DNA from: Crossaster papposus
Lineage: Eukaryota > Echinodermata > Asteroidea > Velatida > Solasteridae
NCBI GenBank assembly: GCA_037893245.1
Contig: JBAIAA010000594.1
Location: 248,001-312,000, forward strand
Reading direction: 5' to 3'
DNA: 64,000 nt
Shown here: in pieces, positions 1-12,267 of the stretch
Numbering within the stretch: the stretch's first letter is position 1
Layout of the letters: each line of letters starts with the position of its first letter
Position numbers and translations under genes: made by a program
Notes under the pieces: generated by a model
Database searches by the model: none
Told to the model about the DNA's origin: nothing
What the model saw: only the letters and a program-made list of their open reading frames with translations

Positions 1-158
1 GTCAGTATTGTTCGAGGGTGCTAAAGGTAAGAAGGCATAAACACCAGAATGCCACGTGGCCCGATCACACCCGATCTACGATATTACCTGGGAAGCAACA
101 TTGTCGTATCCTCTAAGTGATCCCCACACTACAACCATTGTTGTATAGTAAACATTAA

Positions 159-765
159 AGGTAGGATATACCATTTGCAGATATCAACAATATTTACTAC
201 CAAATTCTTAAGAAATATCTTACTCATTTGAAAGTAAATAATGATTCTAGGCATCCAGCAAAATGATTGCGCTAGACATCCTGTAATTATTATAAAGGAT
301 TTTATAAAGACTAATTCGCGATCGCCGGACGGCGATTGTGAAAGAAACCAGAAATAACATAAGAATAACTGCTCGACGCCGGTTGAAAACACACGCTGTG
401 TTTCGAGCATTTCGTGCTTTTGTAAAACTTTGGACAGGGGCCAATTTCATAGAGCTGCTAAGCACAAACATTTGCTTAGCATGACAATTTGTCCTTGGCA
501 AAAACTAAATTTTCGTGTGATCTTTATTGTTTTGGATTGATAATCAGCTGTTTTTTTGCTTAGCATGAAAAACGCGTAGAATTTTGGATGGTAACCTGTT
601 TTTAATGAGCAAGACTTTTTTGTGCTAAGCAAATTTGTGTGCTTAGCAGCTCTATGAAATTGGCCCCTGGTCAGTTGAACGATATTTACTACATGTATCT
701 AATACAACCCTCAAAATCTACCCATTCGTGATAATTCAAGCAATTACCAATGATGTATTATACTT
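159..765. mobile_element. TTAA-flanked MITE (family M1), interrupted by a nested MITE
   Basis: TTAA lies on both sides (155-158 and 766-769). The ends are the imperfect inverted AGGTAGGATATACCATT and AATGATGTATTATACTT. A second inverted-repeat element of about 230 bp (437-668) splits it. Other M1 copies lie at 17657, 32825, 43734, 49580 and 56730. The TTAA target fits piggyBac- or Kolobok-type elements; no transposase is present. Confidence 0.7.
437..668. mobile_element. Nested MITE inside M1 copy
   Basis: Terminal inverted repeats GGGGCCAATTTCATAGAGCT and its reverse complement, with further inner palindromy (TGCTAAGCA blocks). Short, without coding capacity. Confidence 0.65.
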
Positions 766-835
766 TTAAGTCAGTATGCTTTTACTATAATCAGCATTTA
801 ATTGCCTAAAATGTGGTCTACACCTCTACCTTTGC

Positions 836-1390
836 CATTTTCCAAATCCCAGCTTAGGCTCCATCTCTGTCTTCATTGCCAAACTGCATAAACAAAGCTA
901 AAATGAAGACAAAGCTGGGGTTTGGAAAACAGCCCTGATTCTTTGCAAAACCATCTCTTTTAGAGACAGTCAATTTACAAATTGTGTCCATAAATCTGAG
1001 GCTCTGGTAAAATAAGACATAACTAGGCACAGGGCAAAAAAACCTGGAAAAAATGAACAATGGGTTACTTTTTTAATTTTCAGATTTATTGATATTTGAA
1101 ATCTTTGGTATGCCTATTAACTATATTTCGTTAAGAAATAGTATGGAAGTAGTGGAATAAAAGTAGTTTTTACATATCACATCTACGAAACTGGAAACTT
1201 CAAAGGCCTTTTTTTTTCAACATTTACTTTTTGATAAATGTGAATAACTTCTTTTTCCGATTGAAGCACAACAAACAGCATTGTAAGAAGATTTGTATTC
1301 TTGTTGTTAATACCTGAGAACCCTCATTTCAAACTCTGTCCAGTCTCATTTTGCCAGAATCCCTCACAAATTGGTTTAATATTAGTGTAT
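836..1390. repeat. Two adjacent dispersed repeats
   Basis: 836-934 is a short inverted-repeat unit (CCATTTTCCAAATCCC against GGGGTTTGGAAAACAG) resembling 8329-8433. 1070-1390 matches the A/T-rich element at 45464-45864, including the CAAAGGCCTTTTT and CATTGTAAGAAG blocks and the GCCAGAAT...CTCACAAA end. Confidence 0.5.
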
Positions 1391-1553
1391 ACCTTTTATC
1401 TCCACTGTGCGCAACCTGAAATCACTTTGTACATTTAGAAGCAAACTATTATTATTATTTAAAATATTATTATTATTATTCTTTTTGAGACATCAACAAT
1501 ACCATTACAGAAACAAAACACAAACAAACCAGAATTCAAAAAATCTAACTTAA

Positions 1554-1770
1554 CCAGTTCACGCCGGAATCAATTGAACATCACCGAGCCGAGGCGCGGG
1601 ATTATTTTTAACGAAAAACTTGATCCGGGGCGATTCAGGCCGATGGTACCGGGAAGCACACCCACGCAATTCCGGCCTTGCTCGCTGCTGACAGACATTT
1701 CCGGCCCTTGCTCGTGACGTGTTTTTATGCGTCATCCATTTTGAATCTGGGGAAAACTTTGCGTGTAGAC
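1554..1770. repeat. MITE family M2 copy
   Basis: Begins aaccagttcacgccgg and holds CATCACCGAGCCGAGGCG and TGCTGACAGACATTTCCGG. The same sequence recurs at 44092, 50095, 51105 and 51343. Confidence 0.6.
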
Positions 1771-1953
1771 AGGCATGATGACAGCAGAGAAAACTGGGAA
1801 ATGGGTGTACTACAATTAAGTAATTAGTGATGGATCAGGGTTTTTTTGTGTTTTTTTAAATTTTACTAAAAATTATAAAAGAGGAGTTTTAGGGAGCTTT
1901 CACATGTGTCGTATTGGATATTTTTAGTAAATTTACCATGCCCACTTGTTTAC

Positions 1954-2086
1954 CTTGCATGCCATTGTTTTTTCGTTTCCCTCATGGATTCCTCATAGGA
2001 TACATCAGCGAAGTTGTGCAATTGGTATTTGATGCAGTCATCAAAGTCAACGTGGAAGTGAGCCCAGAAAGGTCCAAAGGGATTTC
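1954..2086 (-). CDS. POFUT1: POFUT1-A exon 4 (NPFGPFW exon)
   Basis: Acceptor catacag, donor gtaaac. Codes for [15 protein letters not shown] and ends [10 protein letters not shown] plus two bases. This is the conserved NPFGPFW block of POFUT1. Phase 1 in, phase 2 out, which fits the acceptor phase of exon 5 in copy B. Confidence 0.85.
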
Positions 2087-5000
2087 CTGTATGAACATAA
2101 TGATGAAGCAAAGTTAGTAATATGTGACCCACTGTCACAAACGGGCCGTAAACCCGCATTGTGTTATCCCGAGATATCATTGAAAATAGGTAAAAATGCG
2201 TACGTACAAATATGATTTTCGTACATTTTGAAATGTTCAAACATTTACATTCTGTGAAGTTTTAAAGCCCAAAAGTGTTTTAAAATAAAAAATTGAGTGA
2301 TTTTTGTTGGGCCTCATGCATGAAACTCGTTAAAAATTGGTTTGAAACATTTGTTGTGACCAGACTTTGCTTGTTTTGGAATGAGTCTTCGCGGTCCTGA
2401 GCCAGCTTTGACGTTCTTTGGTTAGGCTTTCATGAACGTATATGTTTAAGCCTTTAAACTTAGATCGTTGACGATAGAATATGGCACGGGTGTTCAGTAT
2501 AGTCAACAAATTTGATTATCAACGGCCTAGCTCGGGGTTGATCAGTTCTGTCAAGGTGCGTTCCAATCCTATGCGAGCGGGCGATGAATTCAGGGCCGAT
2601 TGTCATTCCAATGTGTTGCTTGGTCACCTCAATGATTGCATTGTTACCATTCTCTGGCTGTATAGATTCTGAAATGCCATGCACAATAAGACAACTGCGC
2701 CTCGAATACTGCTCGTGGGCGTCGACCATGTCTGACAAATGGCGGACATCTTGTTCTAGTTGACCAGTTCGGCTAGCTCTAGCTCAAGGGCCTTGTGGAT
2801 GTCATTACCAATGATATCAACAATTGCTTCAGTCAAAGCAGGAATCAAAACATCAAGAAGTGCTTTCGATCTCAAAGCCTCAGAAACAGCAGCAGTGGGA
2901 ACTGCGGGGTCGGAAGACGTCGGTTCGACCACGGGGCCAGCCAAGGTGGCTGTACTCAGTGTGGTTAAGGCATGTCCGCGTTTCGGAGGCATGGCCAAGA
3001 AGACAAGAAGACTCCAAAATCCTCACCAAAATAAATTGGAAAGGTTCTAATATTTCGCAAAATTGATTAGCACTGTTGCTCAATAATATAACTTGCCTTG
3101 ACTTGATCTATCAGCAAGTTTAGACGGTAAAATGTGACCTCTGTCGGAGCTATAACGGAACACGTCCACCCTCGTCAAGCCATTCTTATTCTTATTCTCA
3201 AATTGTCATAACTCTGGATCCATACTACCGATTGAGCTGATTGACCCTTCATTTTAAGGCTTATTAAAAACTATATCTTTTAAGCACAAAATTGTGGCCC
3301 TTTTGTGGCGACGTGGTTCAATTAATGGCAATCATTTATATGTTGACAACTTTAATAAGGGAACAAAATGCCACGGACTACATGTCTACGAGGCGGGTTC
3401 CAGAGGAAATTGTTGGTGCTACCAGAAAAGAATACCGCACGGCAGCGAGCTGGATACTCACCAGGATGAAGTCACCTGGCAGCGTATCATTTTTACTTTC
3501 CGGATGCTCGGCGGAATCGGCCAATGACGCGCTCCATTTTGCTCATGAATATGTATCAGTCATTTATCACCCTTATCTGCCCATACATGATCTCTGAAGA
3601 CGTGAGAAGTTACAACGACTTGACAAAGTGTCTGTTTTGACAAAGTGTCTGTTTTGACAAAGTGTCTGTTTTGACAAAGGGCTGACATATAAAGTGCCTC
3701 ACCATATTTCATATCACAAGCTACATCACTTTTCTCCGGCAGATTGAAGTAACCAATTCGTTTGCCAGGAGACCAATGCTTCGGTGCTAGATGCTGCATG
3801 AAATCCTCCATGACAATAGTGCGATGGAACTCTCTGATTGGATCCACGTCAAAGAGTTCTCCAAACGATGCATGTTTCTGGACATGAATGAGGGAATAAA
3901 TATGTGGTTGGCCGGTTTTAAACGTACGGTTAAAACCGGCTTATGGGCCGGGACGAGTTAATAACCCGAGTCGAAGAAGAGGGTCATTAATTATGTCCAG
4001 GTCCATGAGATAGTTTTAAATGTATGTTTAATACTGACCAACCATACATATTTATTACCAATTATACCTTCCGGTAAATACATATCGGTAAACAAATTTT
4101 TGTAGCGATACTGTTTAACAAAATACTGCATAATTTTGTGAAACACCCTCTAGCTAAGTTTATGAAATTAATGAAAATATGAAAATATCATGATAAAATG
4201 ATTGTATTTTCACATCAAAAACCGCGACAATAATAATACCCAATAAATTATATATCATTTTAAAGCTAAGAATTCAAGGAATATCTCAAAATATCAAAAT
4301 GTCAACTTTACTCTGATTTTGTGGGAGCAGGTCACATATTTTCAGGCAAGTGGGAAACCGTTTTCACATCTTTTCACACAGATGGGAAAGTTTGCAATCA
4401 AATCAGGAAATGAAACTCTTTTCACAGAAGTTCCCAATCATATTCGCAGTGTTAACTTTCAATTGCACTGTAGGCCTACCTACATTGTGTCCCATGCGTC
4501 CCGGTTTCTATGTTCCCCGGGTTCTACATGTACATGTGTTGCATGATTTGGCCTCGTCATCATCGTGACTTAGTCATGTAATATAGTCGAGTGTGGTCTC
4601 ATTAGGTGATGATGGTGATGATGATGATGATAATTGAAGACTTATATAGTGCCAGGAGTCACATAGGTGGAGTCACATAGAACCCGAGACACATAGAACT
4701 CCGGACGCAAAGGAGTAATATCCCCACTGTATTGTAGCTGGTAACATTGCAATACAACCAATACTTGAAATGTCCAGGTTTGTTTACTCCTATTCAAGCT
4801 TGTTGCTACTTACAAATGTTCGAAATGGTGGGAGAACGAGCGTCCTATCCAGGGCCTTGGCAAATGCCATGGCTCCCAAGTAATGTTCTCCTTGGTTGCC
4901 AAGGCGACCTGTAGGAAAAAAAGGAATATCTTTTTAGATGGTGTTTGTTGTGAAATAATAATATTGGTTTTACAAAAACGAAGATCGCGACACAGCAAAA

Positions 5001-7255
5001 AAGCCTAAAATATTCCATATTTGTAAATAATCCATATTTGTAAAACTTTAAACAGGTCAGTTAAACGATATTTACTATAAAATACAACCCCCGAAATCCA
5101 CCCATTCATGACAATTCAAGCAATTACCAAGGTGTACTTGTATCCTACCTTTAAACTTTAGTTGTCGAGTTATAAATAGAAGTAGATATTTAGCCGGCGT
5201 CGGCTAAATTTAAGTACACAATCTATGTACCGGTATTGGCATTTAGCTTGCTCAGCACCCTGTACATAATAAAATCGTTTGAACAAGATCTGTGGCCACA
5301 TGGATAGCACACGTGACTCTCAAGTGAGACATCCCAGGTTTGTTATGTACACACAGACTGATCCAATGGCCCCTGCATCGATACCGGTACGTCCACGGGA
5401 GAATGGATGGCCGTAACTATAGCCAACAGGCAATCGTGTCAATAGAAGCCGTCTGGTACAGTGGGGTTGTCGCGACAAGTTGCTGCGAAGGACGGATTTT
5501 AAGCGACTTTGTGCGTTTGATGTAGCAACTTGGAGCCCTGACCGTACACCAACATTTGTCATTTGGAAAGGAGGAGAATGATTTGATGTTTGGAACAAAT
5601 ATGTCCGGAGGCGAGGACTCTGACTTATTGTTTGTAAAAAAACCCACTTTAAAGATTAGATGTACACGCCCCGTTCCCACAGGATGTGACAAGTCTTTAT
5701 TGTAAGGGAATGCGGTTCACCAAGTGGTCTAGGCGTAGCTATTGCCAACAGGAAGGACTTTAACAAGGTTGAACAGCCCAAATGGAGGTCTCGATAATGT
5801 GGATAACATTTTGAAGAGGTCCTATGTATGAATCATCCTACGTGACGGGAGGTGTGAAAACGAACTCCCCCTGACTTGCTAGCTAAAGGTTTTACTCTTA
5901 CACAGAGGTTCTGTCTGGAAAGCCTCTTAGGATAGCCGCTGTATGGCCGAACGGTGATTCTTAATTGTAGCCGTAGCGAGGTTATTCTCGAACAAGTATA
6001 CCAGAAGAAACTGCAGCCTCCCCTACAGGAGCATTGGAGGATGCAGAGATCGGCTTCTATACCACCTTTAAAAATGTTTTTAAAAACCTGGTCGATGCTC
6101 TTCGACTGCAGTATAGATGCGTATAGATAGCATGACAGCAACGAGTTCCTGTGGAGTCTAGTAAAGAACACCGGAGCTGGGCTGGAACAGAATGTCCACT
6201 CACCGCGGAAGAAACACTGGCCAGTGAACCAAGAGTCTGGCTAGTCTTGGAAAGCTTAAGCTATGAGGAAGACCTTGTAGTCCTCCTGCTCTAGTTTGGT
6301 CAGCACCTGAGGGATGAGAGAGAACGGGGGCAGGGCTTAGGCAAGCAGCCGCCCTACTGAATTGCCAGTGTATCCGTCTGCTACACACAAGGGTTAGGGG
6401 GCCTTTGCGCAGTAGATTGGTAATTGGTGACTGAAACTGAGGCAAACAGACTGGCATGTGGTCGGTCGATCAGCAGGAAGACTGACGGGGTGACGTGGGG
6501 CGCAGCATGCACTCTACTACACCAGTGGAGAATTTCCCATGTGAGCACACACAGTTGGGCAGACCGCGTGCTCCCAGGTGGTTGATGTCAGCCACAACTG
6601 TGGCATTAATCACAATGAATCAGGACCGTCCGGCCCATCACTGATACTTGAGAAAAAGAGTGCGTTGGAAACTGCCAACATCTCAAGAACGTTTCTGTGA
6701 CCTGCCACTTGGTGCGGGTGAAGGGTGGCCTCCAGCCAGCAAGTGACGCGTCCTGTCGTGATCGACGGTCATTGATGGCTGCCTGAGGTCCACGAAAAGC
6801 ACAGCCCCGCGAGGTTGGCAATGTCGAGCCACCACTGGGGATGTGATATAAGCTATACATGTAGGGCGAGTCGACACTGGATGATTCACGCTGCGAGGAC
6901 TAGGCTGGGATAAGAAGAGTTGGGGTAGTTGGATGGGGTGCATCCTTAACCTGCAAACAATATAAGACATCCACCAGGCTGGCCATGAGGCCTGTATAGC
7001 CTGCGTGTAACGGGGGCCGTTAGGGCCGTTGTTGTCTTTTGAAAGTCTGAGTCTGCGTGGCACGTGCACCGGACACGTTGTTGGCGAGGGTGCAAAAAAA
7101 TACTCTGTTTAACTTTAGCGTGTCGTATGTCTCTCAACTGATAGACAAACACGCACATACTACATACATGTATATGGTAGCTCTGCATACTCAGCTCCGA
7201 TGGTCTGGTGCTAAAGTTGGAAGTTGCGAGAGTTGGCACAGTTAGCTAGAAGAGG

Positions 7256-7295
<40 letters not shown>

Positions 7296-7989
7296 GGACC
7301 TGGTCGACCCTCATCATTCCAAAACATGGGCTTCCCATAACAATTATGACCCGATTCATGCTGCACATACGTGCAGCGCTGCAGCTGGCCGGACAACGTG
7401 ACCACATACAAATGGCGACTGGCATCAAAATATGTCAGTTATATTAATTATAAACAAACTGAGCTTTTAAATTGTGAAATGGGAGGAATATTATCACTCG
7501 GTAAAATCTGCATTTTTCCATTTCACTTGCTTATGGCTTCGCCTCTTCAGTCTTAAAATAAAAATTTGAAGATTTTACCTCGCGATAATATTCATCAGAT
7601 CCACCCTTTACTTAGCCACTCAATCCTTTAAAAAAAAAAACCAGGAGTCAGCACCAGCTAAATATCCACAATCATATAAAAAAATTAATCTTACCCATAC
7701 ACGGACAAAATAAAACATATCCTTTAGTGTCCCACTGAAAGCTATTGGCAGGGTTTTCCACAAGATCTTCTGTGTGTTGGGGGTCAACTTTACTGCATGT
7801 CTCCGCGTCAGCATCGTCTGCATCTAAACAATCGTTCGCCAATGTCTGTCCGTCATCAGAATTGGCATCAGCACGATAGGCGTGCTTAGTATCCGCGCTG
7901 ACTTTAACGTCCGAGCATGATGTAGGCTTACAAACCAAACACAGAACCACAAGGACAGCTATTGCCAGTGTCGTGAGTGTGTTTGCCAT
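1954..7989 (-). CDS. POFUT1: POFUT1-like gene, copy A (5' four coding exons; 3' end outside window)
   Basis: GDP-fucose protein O-fucosyltransferase 1 family, an ER-lumen enzyme that puts O-fucose on Ser/Thr of EGF repeats. Exons on the minus strand: 7989-7695, 4908-4814, 3877-3703, 2086-1954. Donors are gtaaga, gtaagt, gtgagg and gtaaac, and all acceptors end in AG; phases 1, 0, 1, 2 join without a break and give 232 residues plus two bases. Residues 1-25 are a signal peptide ([20 protein letters not shown]), followed by an acidic stretch to about residue 85. Family motifs then follow: YVLFCPCMG with GRLGNQ across the E1/E2 junction, [30 protein letters not shown], and [13 protein letters not shown] across E3/E4. 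The nucleotide-sugar Arg of GRxGNQ is kept. Exons for the HxRxxxD and C-terminal motifs were not found at 1-1950, so they should lie beyond the window edge. The loop after LPPF is about ten residues shorter than in vertebrates. Family assignment is sure; whether the whole gene is intact cannot be told. Confidence 0.87.
2087..3702. other. Intron 3 of POFUT1-A
   Basis: Holds a LINE ORF1-like remnant at 2462-3000; the rest shows no recognisable gene or repeat. Confidence 0.5.
2462..3000 (-). pseudogene. LINE ORF1-like fragment, frameshifted
   Basis: The reverse strand reads in two frames: 2998-2756 (ending [13 protein letters not shown]) and 2738-2460, whose [16 protein letters not shown] and ARSHRIG blocks are typical of the ORF1/transposase-22-like proteins of marine non-LTR elements. 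The frames join with a one-base shift near 2755. A dead copy, lying inside the intron of POFUT1-A. Confidence 0.5.
3703..3877 (-). CDS. POFUT1: POFUT1-A exon 3
   Basis: Begins [20 protein letters not shown], contains [20 protein letters not shown] and ends in CDMKY plus one base at donor gtgagg. This matches the region of the family with the (F/Y)HR and MEDF motifs. 58 codons plus one base; phase 0 in, phase 1 out. A 17-bp unit repeats three to four times just past the donor (about 3600-3680). Confidence 0.85.
3905..4055. repeat. Short inverted-repeat element
   Basis: GGTTGGCCGGTTTTAAACGT at one end and TTTAAT...GACCAACC at the other, with an internal palindromic AACCGTACGTTT-type core. Probably a small MITE. 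Confidence 0.4.
4814..4908 (-). CDS. POFUT1: POFUT1-A exon 2 (GDP-fucose binding loop)
   Basis: Acceptor cctacag, donor gtaagt. Codes for [20 protein letters not shown] and onward to [11 protein letters not shown]. The Arg and Asn of the GRxGNQ motif, which contact the nucleotide sugar in POFUT1 structures (from memory), are both present. Confidence 0.87.
5040..5160. repeat. Partial M1 MITE
   Basis: Holds the right half of M1 (CAGGTCAGTTAAACGATATT, CCACCCATTCATGACAATTC, ending TATCCTACCTTTAA). Confidence 0.6.
5161..7694. other. Remainder of intron 1 of POFUT1-A, no gene seen
   Basis: Apparently unique sequence without recognisable coding content. A run of over 30 G sits at about 7260-7293. 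Confidence 0.5.
7260..7293 (+). repeat. Poly-G tract
   Basis: Uninterrupted G run of over 30 bases. Further long G or C runs are at 8681-8706, 26816-26828, 32577-32595, 38219-38242, 39339-39353 and 46590-46607. Confidence 0.9.
7695..7989 (-). CDS. POFUT1: POFUT1-A exon 1 (signal peptide and N-terminus)
   Basis: Opens at ATG 7987-7989 with a strong hydrophobic core, then an Asp/Ala-rich linker, and ends in YVLFCPCMG with a split Gly codon at the donor gtaaga. 98 codons plus one base. The ATG is chosen because it begins the signal peptide. Confidence 0.85.
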
Positions 7990-8328
7990 TTAACAACTAA
8001 ACTGAACACGGCTCAGCATAGAAAAGGATCTATATGAAATGTATGATGTACACACGTGTATGGTGTATCGGTGTATCAACGATATCCTAGGCGGTCTAGT
8101 TTAAACAATCCGCAGTAGAATATAATAGCATATTTTAACATAAATTGTCAAGGATATTTTCTCTCACAGTTTTACTCTGCAATAAGTGAAAACAACCCAA
8201 GAAACGAAGTCGACGTGTACTTTTGCAGTTCAGTGAATAAACACAATGGATTAAACCGGTCCACAGGTCCATCGGGGCCCGCCCCGCTCCCAGTAGTTTG
8301 CATGGCGCGGGGCCGGCCGGTATACCTA

Positions 8329-8433
8329 GGGCCGTTTTCCAAACCCCTCTTTAGGTTCCCTGGGGCTCCATCACTTTTGCCAAACTGCATGAACGAAGCC
8401 CAAGAGACAAAGCTGAAGTTTGGAAAACGGCCC
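8329..8433. mobile_element. Small inverted-repeat element
   Basis: Ends GGGCCGTTTTCCAAACCCC and GTTTGGAAAACGGCCC; about 105 bp; related to 836-934. Confidence 0.6.
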
Positions 8434-11400
8434 AAAACCTCGCCCACGTGTCGGCAGAATATAAACACAGTGGCGCCCTTTATTGTAACGTGCACACTTG
8501 ATGTATTATATTATTCGCTATAATAAATCCCCATAGACAACATCGCACCAGTGTTAAATCCCCGTAACTTCAAAAACTTTTTAAAATACTCGGAATTCTC
8601 ACAGGTTTTTAGGCGGCACAGAAAAATTATGTTCATGTCATCTTTCATTTTCTTTTTAGCAATTGTTATTACTTAAGCCAGGGGGGGGGGGGGGGGGGGG
8701 GGGGGGCGGAGGGGGGGCCCAACAAAGTGCGCCACCAACGTTGAAATGTATCTCATTCGTTCTTCCACGCTCATGAGCCACACATCTCACACAGTAAATA
8801 CGTATAGATCGCCCTCTCGAAGCGCACCATTGGAACACGTACAAATTTGCTCCGCGCTCGCTCTCCGAATTCAGTGATTCATATAACGTCCGCAAAGCCA
8901 GGTACACAGGCACGATCTACACGAATTTGTTTTGGGGCGATGTCATTTTCGTTCGAAAACAACACGATAAAACGCAAGGGGTTCACAGGCAGATTTTTAA
9001 AAAAAATCAGTATATCACTGCTACATCCTTTTTAAACGTATCTATGGAAAAAAGTGAGTGGGTTCGAAGCACGATTTTTCACAATTTATCGATTATTATT
9101 GCCCTTTTTAGGGGAGGTATTTGTCAACGTCGTTTTAGTATTTGTGCACAATCTCTACGTGCATCAACGGTACGTCAACGCTTAATTTTTTCGACTGCTT
9201 TTTTTAATTTTCAATACAATTTTTGTCATTGGATGATAAAAATTAAGGTAAATAACAACCTTTTACAACTACAAAAGACAAGATGTTAAGATTGGATGCC
9301 AAAAACTCTTTATTTTTCGCGTGAGAAAATTGTTCCCCCCTATTTTGAGAATGGACGGTACGTCAGCGTTGCGCAATCACAGTCTCGAAGGGCCCCCCCT
9401 CCGCCCCCCCCTGTACTTAAGCCTAAAACACGTACGTCTTATTACGAGCCCAGTTCAAAATTGTAGCTGTAGGGCTAAAACTAAAAGCAGTCTTTTTTTC
9501 TTCAGATTAACTCGTTTTAGTATAGTTTTGAAACACACTTTTAAAGAAAGTAAAGAAAGTGTGACCACTACTTTATTTGCAGCCGGAGATAATATGAGAC
9601 GTGCACGGTTGTACTTGCGTGAAAGGTCGACACGCAGCCCAATGCTGATTGGTTGATAATCAGCCAACCAGCATCAATCTTTCAGTGCATTATTAAGCTT
9701 TCATTGTCGCCGTCTTGATTTTAGGGCATTTTTACGCCGTAATTTTCCTCATAAACGAAGGCCCTGTCTGCTTCAGTCACGAAACTAAACCAGTTTAAGT
9801 TCATTGCCGCTGTTCAGGCGTCAACAAAATAATTACAATGTCACTGTCGGGTGTCATTTAGTCAGTTTTTTGCGAGTCCTTGAACTATTATATGAACGGG
9901 GTCCTAAGATTACCCATTTCTTTTGGTGGTTGGTTGCAATTGACAGACAGACTGGTGACTCTTCGAGAAACTTTCACCCAAAGAAGATAACCCCTAAAAC
10001 GAGTGTTGTTTCCTAAAAGTGGAAAAGTAGCCATCTTAAAAAAGCATCCATCCACAACATGGCCAACAACCTTTATTTATTAAATCCCCTTTAATGTAGA
10101 ATACATGTACGGTAGGTTTATTTATTTTTTTCCAAAATTAAACTAAATTAATTGAAAATTTGAAGAACAAAAATTCAACTTTAACAGAATACCAGTAGAT
10201 ATATACAAATAGCTTTGCACACCTCAAATATTTATGACTTTTAAACACATATCTAAACATTAATGTTATACATACTTTGCACAATTTATACAAAAATAAA
10301 CGTATACAAAAATATATATCTTCAAGAAGAACCACCCGACTTTGTATATACTTTACATAGGCCTATAGCTGCTAAAAGTAAAAAATGAATCAATTTCCAA
10401 ATTCCACTCCCCCATGATATCTCAAGGGTGTATAACTTCAGATTTGTAAAATAAAAAATGCATAGCCACACATAGCCCGCAGGCTTCTCCATACTCTACT
10501 AATCCCCTTGCAAGTTTTTGTTCAGCTATGAGCAAGTTCGGTTGAGCGACTATATAGGGTAGGGTTGGGCGACTTGACCAGTAGTCAATCTCGTTGTCGC
10601 TCGAACGCTGTGTGGTTTGACTAGCTAGTCCAACGGTTTTTCTTGTCACTTACAAGTTATGTTACGGCTTTAAGATGGAGGAAAAGTTAACTGGGGCAAG
10701 CTTTGCAAAAGTTTACGATAAGTTTCTCCTTGCAATAAGATAATTATATATTGCACTACATTAAGTGGAGACAATAATATAAATAAATCATTAACAACAT
10801 ACAAATTACGTGCCAACATATTGCTTCGTTAACAAAGTGAAGGACTGTCGTCTGCTCACAAACTAGATTTGACGTCATCGATCGACAAGACGCGTGAAAA
10901 ACGACCGCGCCTCCATGCGTGAAGTTGAATCGAAAATCGACAAAAAGAACTAGTTTAACACTCCAGCACCCGAACTTGCTCAGTATACTACATGTAATAT
11001 CAAATCTATATCGAGATATTCAAACAGAAGAAAAAATTACTCAGAATATAAACACAGAGGCACACGTTTGCGATTGCCATGGTCCTACCTACATGAATAA
11101 AAAGGAAGTATACACGATTTGCAAACATCAACAAAAAACAAATGAATAATTACGAACTATCTTATTACTTGACTGGAAGTGAATAACAGTTTCAGGCATC
11201 CTGTGAAATCACGGCAGTGTGATGAACAAAAACAATGATCCCCAATTTATTAATTTTAGTTAGTCCACACTATTTGCAATACAATTTGGATAAATGTTTA
11301 AAACTGACCTCATTGTTTTGTCTTCCGTTTAAAACCGGCCACGTGACGGCTCTCGACCAATGGAAATGGGTAAACTCAAACTGTCTAAGGTATTTATGAA

Positions 11401-12267
11401 TTATGGTTTAAAGTAAAGTTACTAAACTACTTCAATATATTTTGCCAGTGTGGGTAACCAGAGTACTCATTTAACCAGGAATTTTATACGACTTTTACAC
11501 CTTTTTCTATAAGACCCTATCTAGATGAGATTACTAACCAATAATTTTAGTTAATAAAAAAAAGTTACGTAATGAAATAATACAAAAAAACAATGGAATT
11601 AACTTATTACACATGGCAATTACGCATACATACAATAATAACCTATTCCCATTACCTACTGTACTGAACACTACAAAATTAGCTATTGCCGTTGTTAGTT
11701 TTATACATGTAGTTCGCTTTTTTGTCCACGACAAAGTCACAGCTTGTTTTTTATGAAAAATTTCAAAATTTGAATACGAATGAAATGTAATGTGAATTTT
11801 TCACTATGTTTGCACAAAACTAAAATACCACAATTTAACATCGACTATTGCCAAAACTAATTTTCTGGGTGGTCTTCATACGTTCCGCGCGTATTGAGTT
11901 TCCCTTGTCTGTGTTGGAAACCAGTTAAATCACGTAAGAATAGAAAAAGTACGTAGGGTTACGGTCACGTACGAATAGCCACAGCGTATAATGGTTCAGC
12001 ACAACATTAACAAAATCATTGTGTGATCCAGATTCCTTATCTAATGGAATCATCTCTGCATCCATAGAGCAAGGAACAGCTGCATCTAACACATAAGCTA
12101 TCTACCCACCAAATTTTGTTACAATCTCTGCCGTAGTTTTTCCGTAATCCTGCTATACACAAATATTTAAAAAAATATACAAAACTATAAAAAAACAAAC
12201 ACCTCCAACAAACAGACAAACAAATGCTGGCAAAACATAACCAGTCCTGGTGGAGGTAAATAATAGT

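Noticed and set aside
1..1950. Exon 5 of POFUT1-A
   Set aside because: No HPVLA or HLR block seen on the minus strand; taken to lie outside the window.
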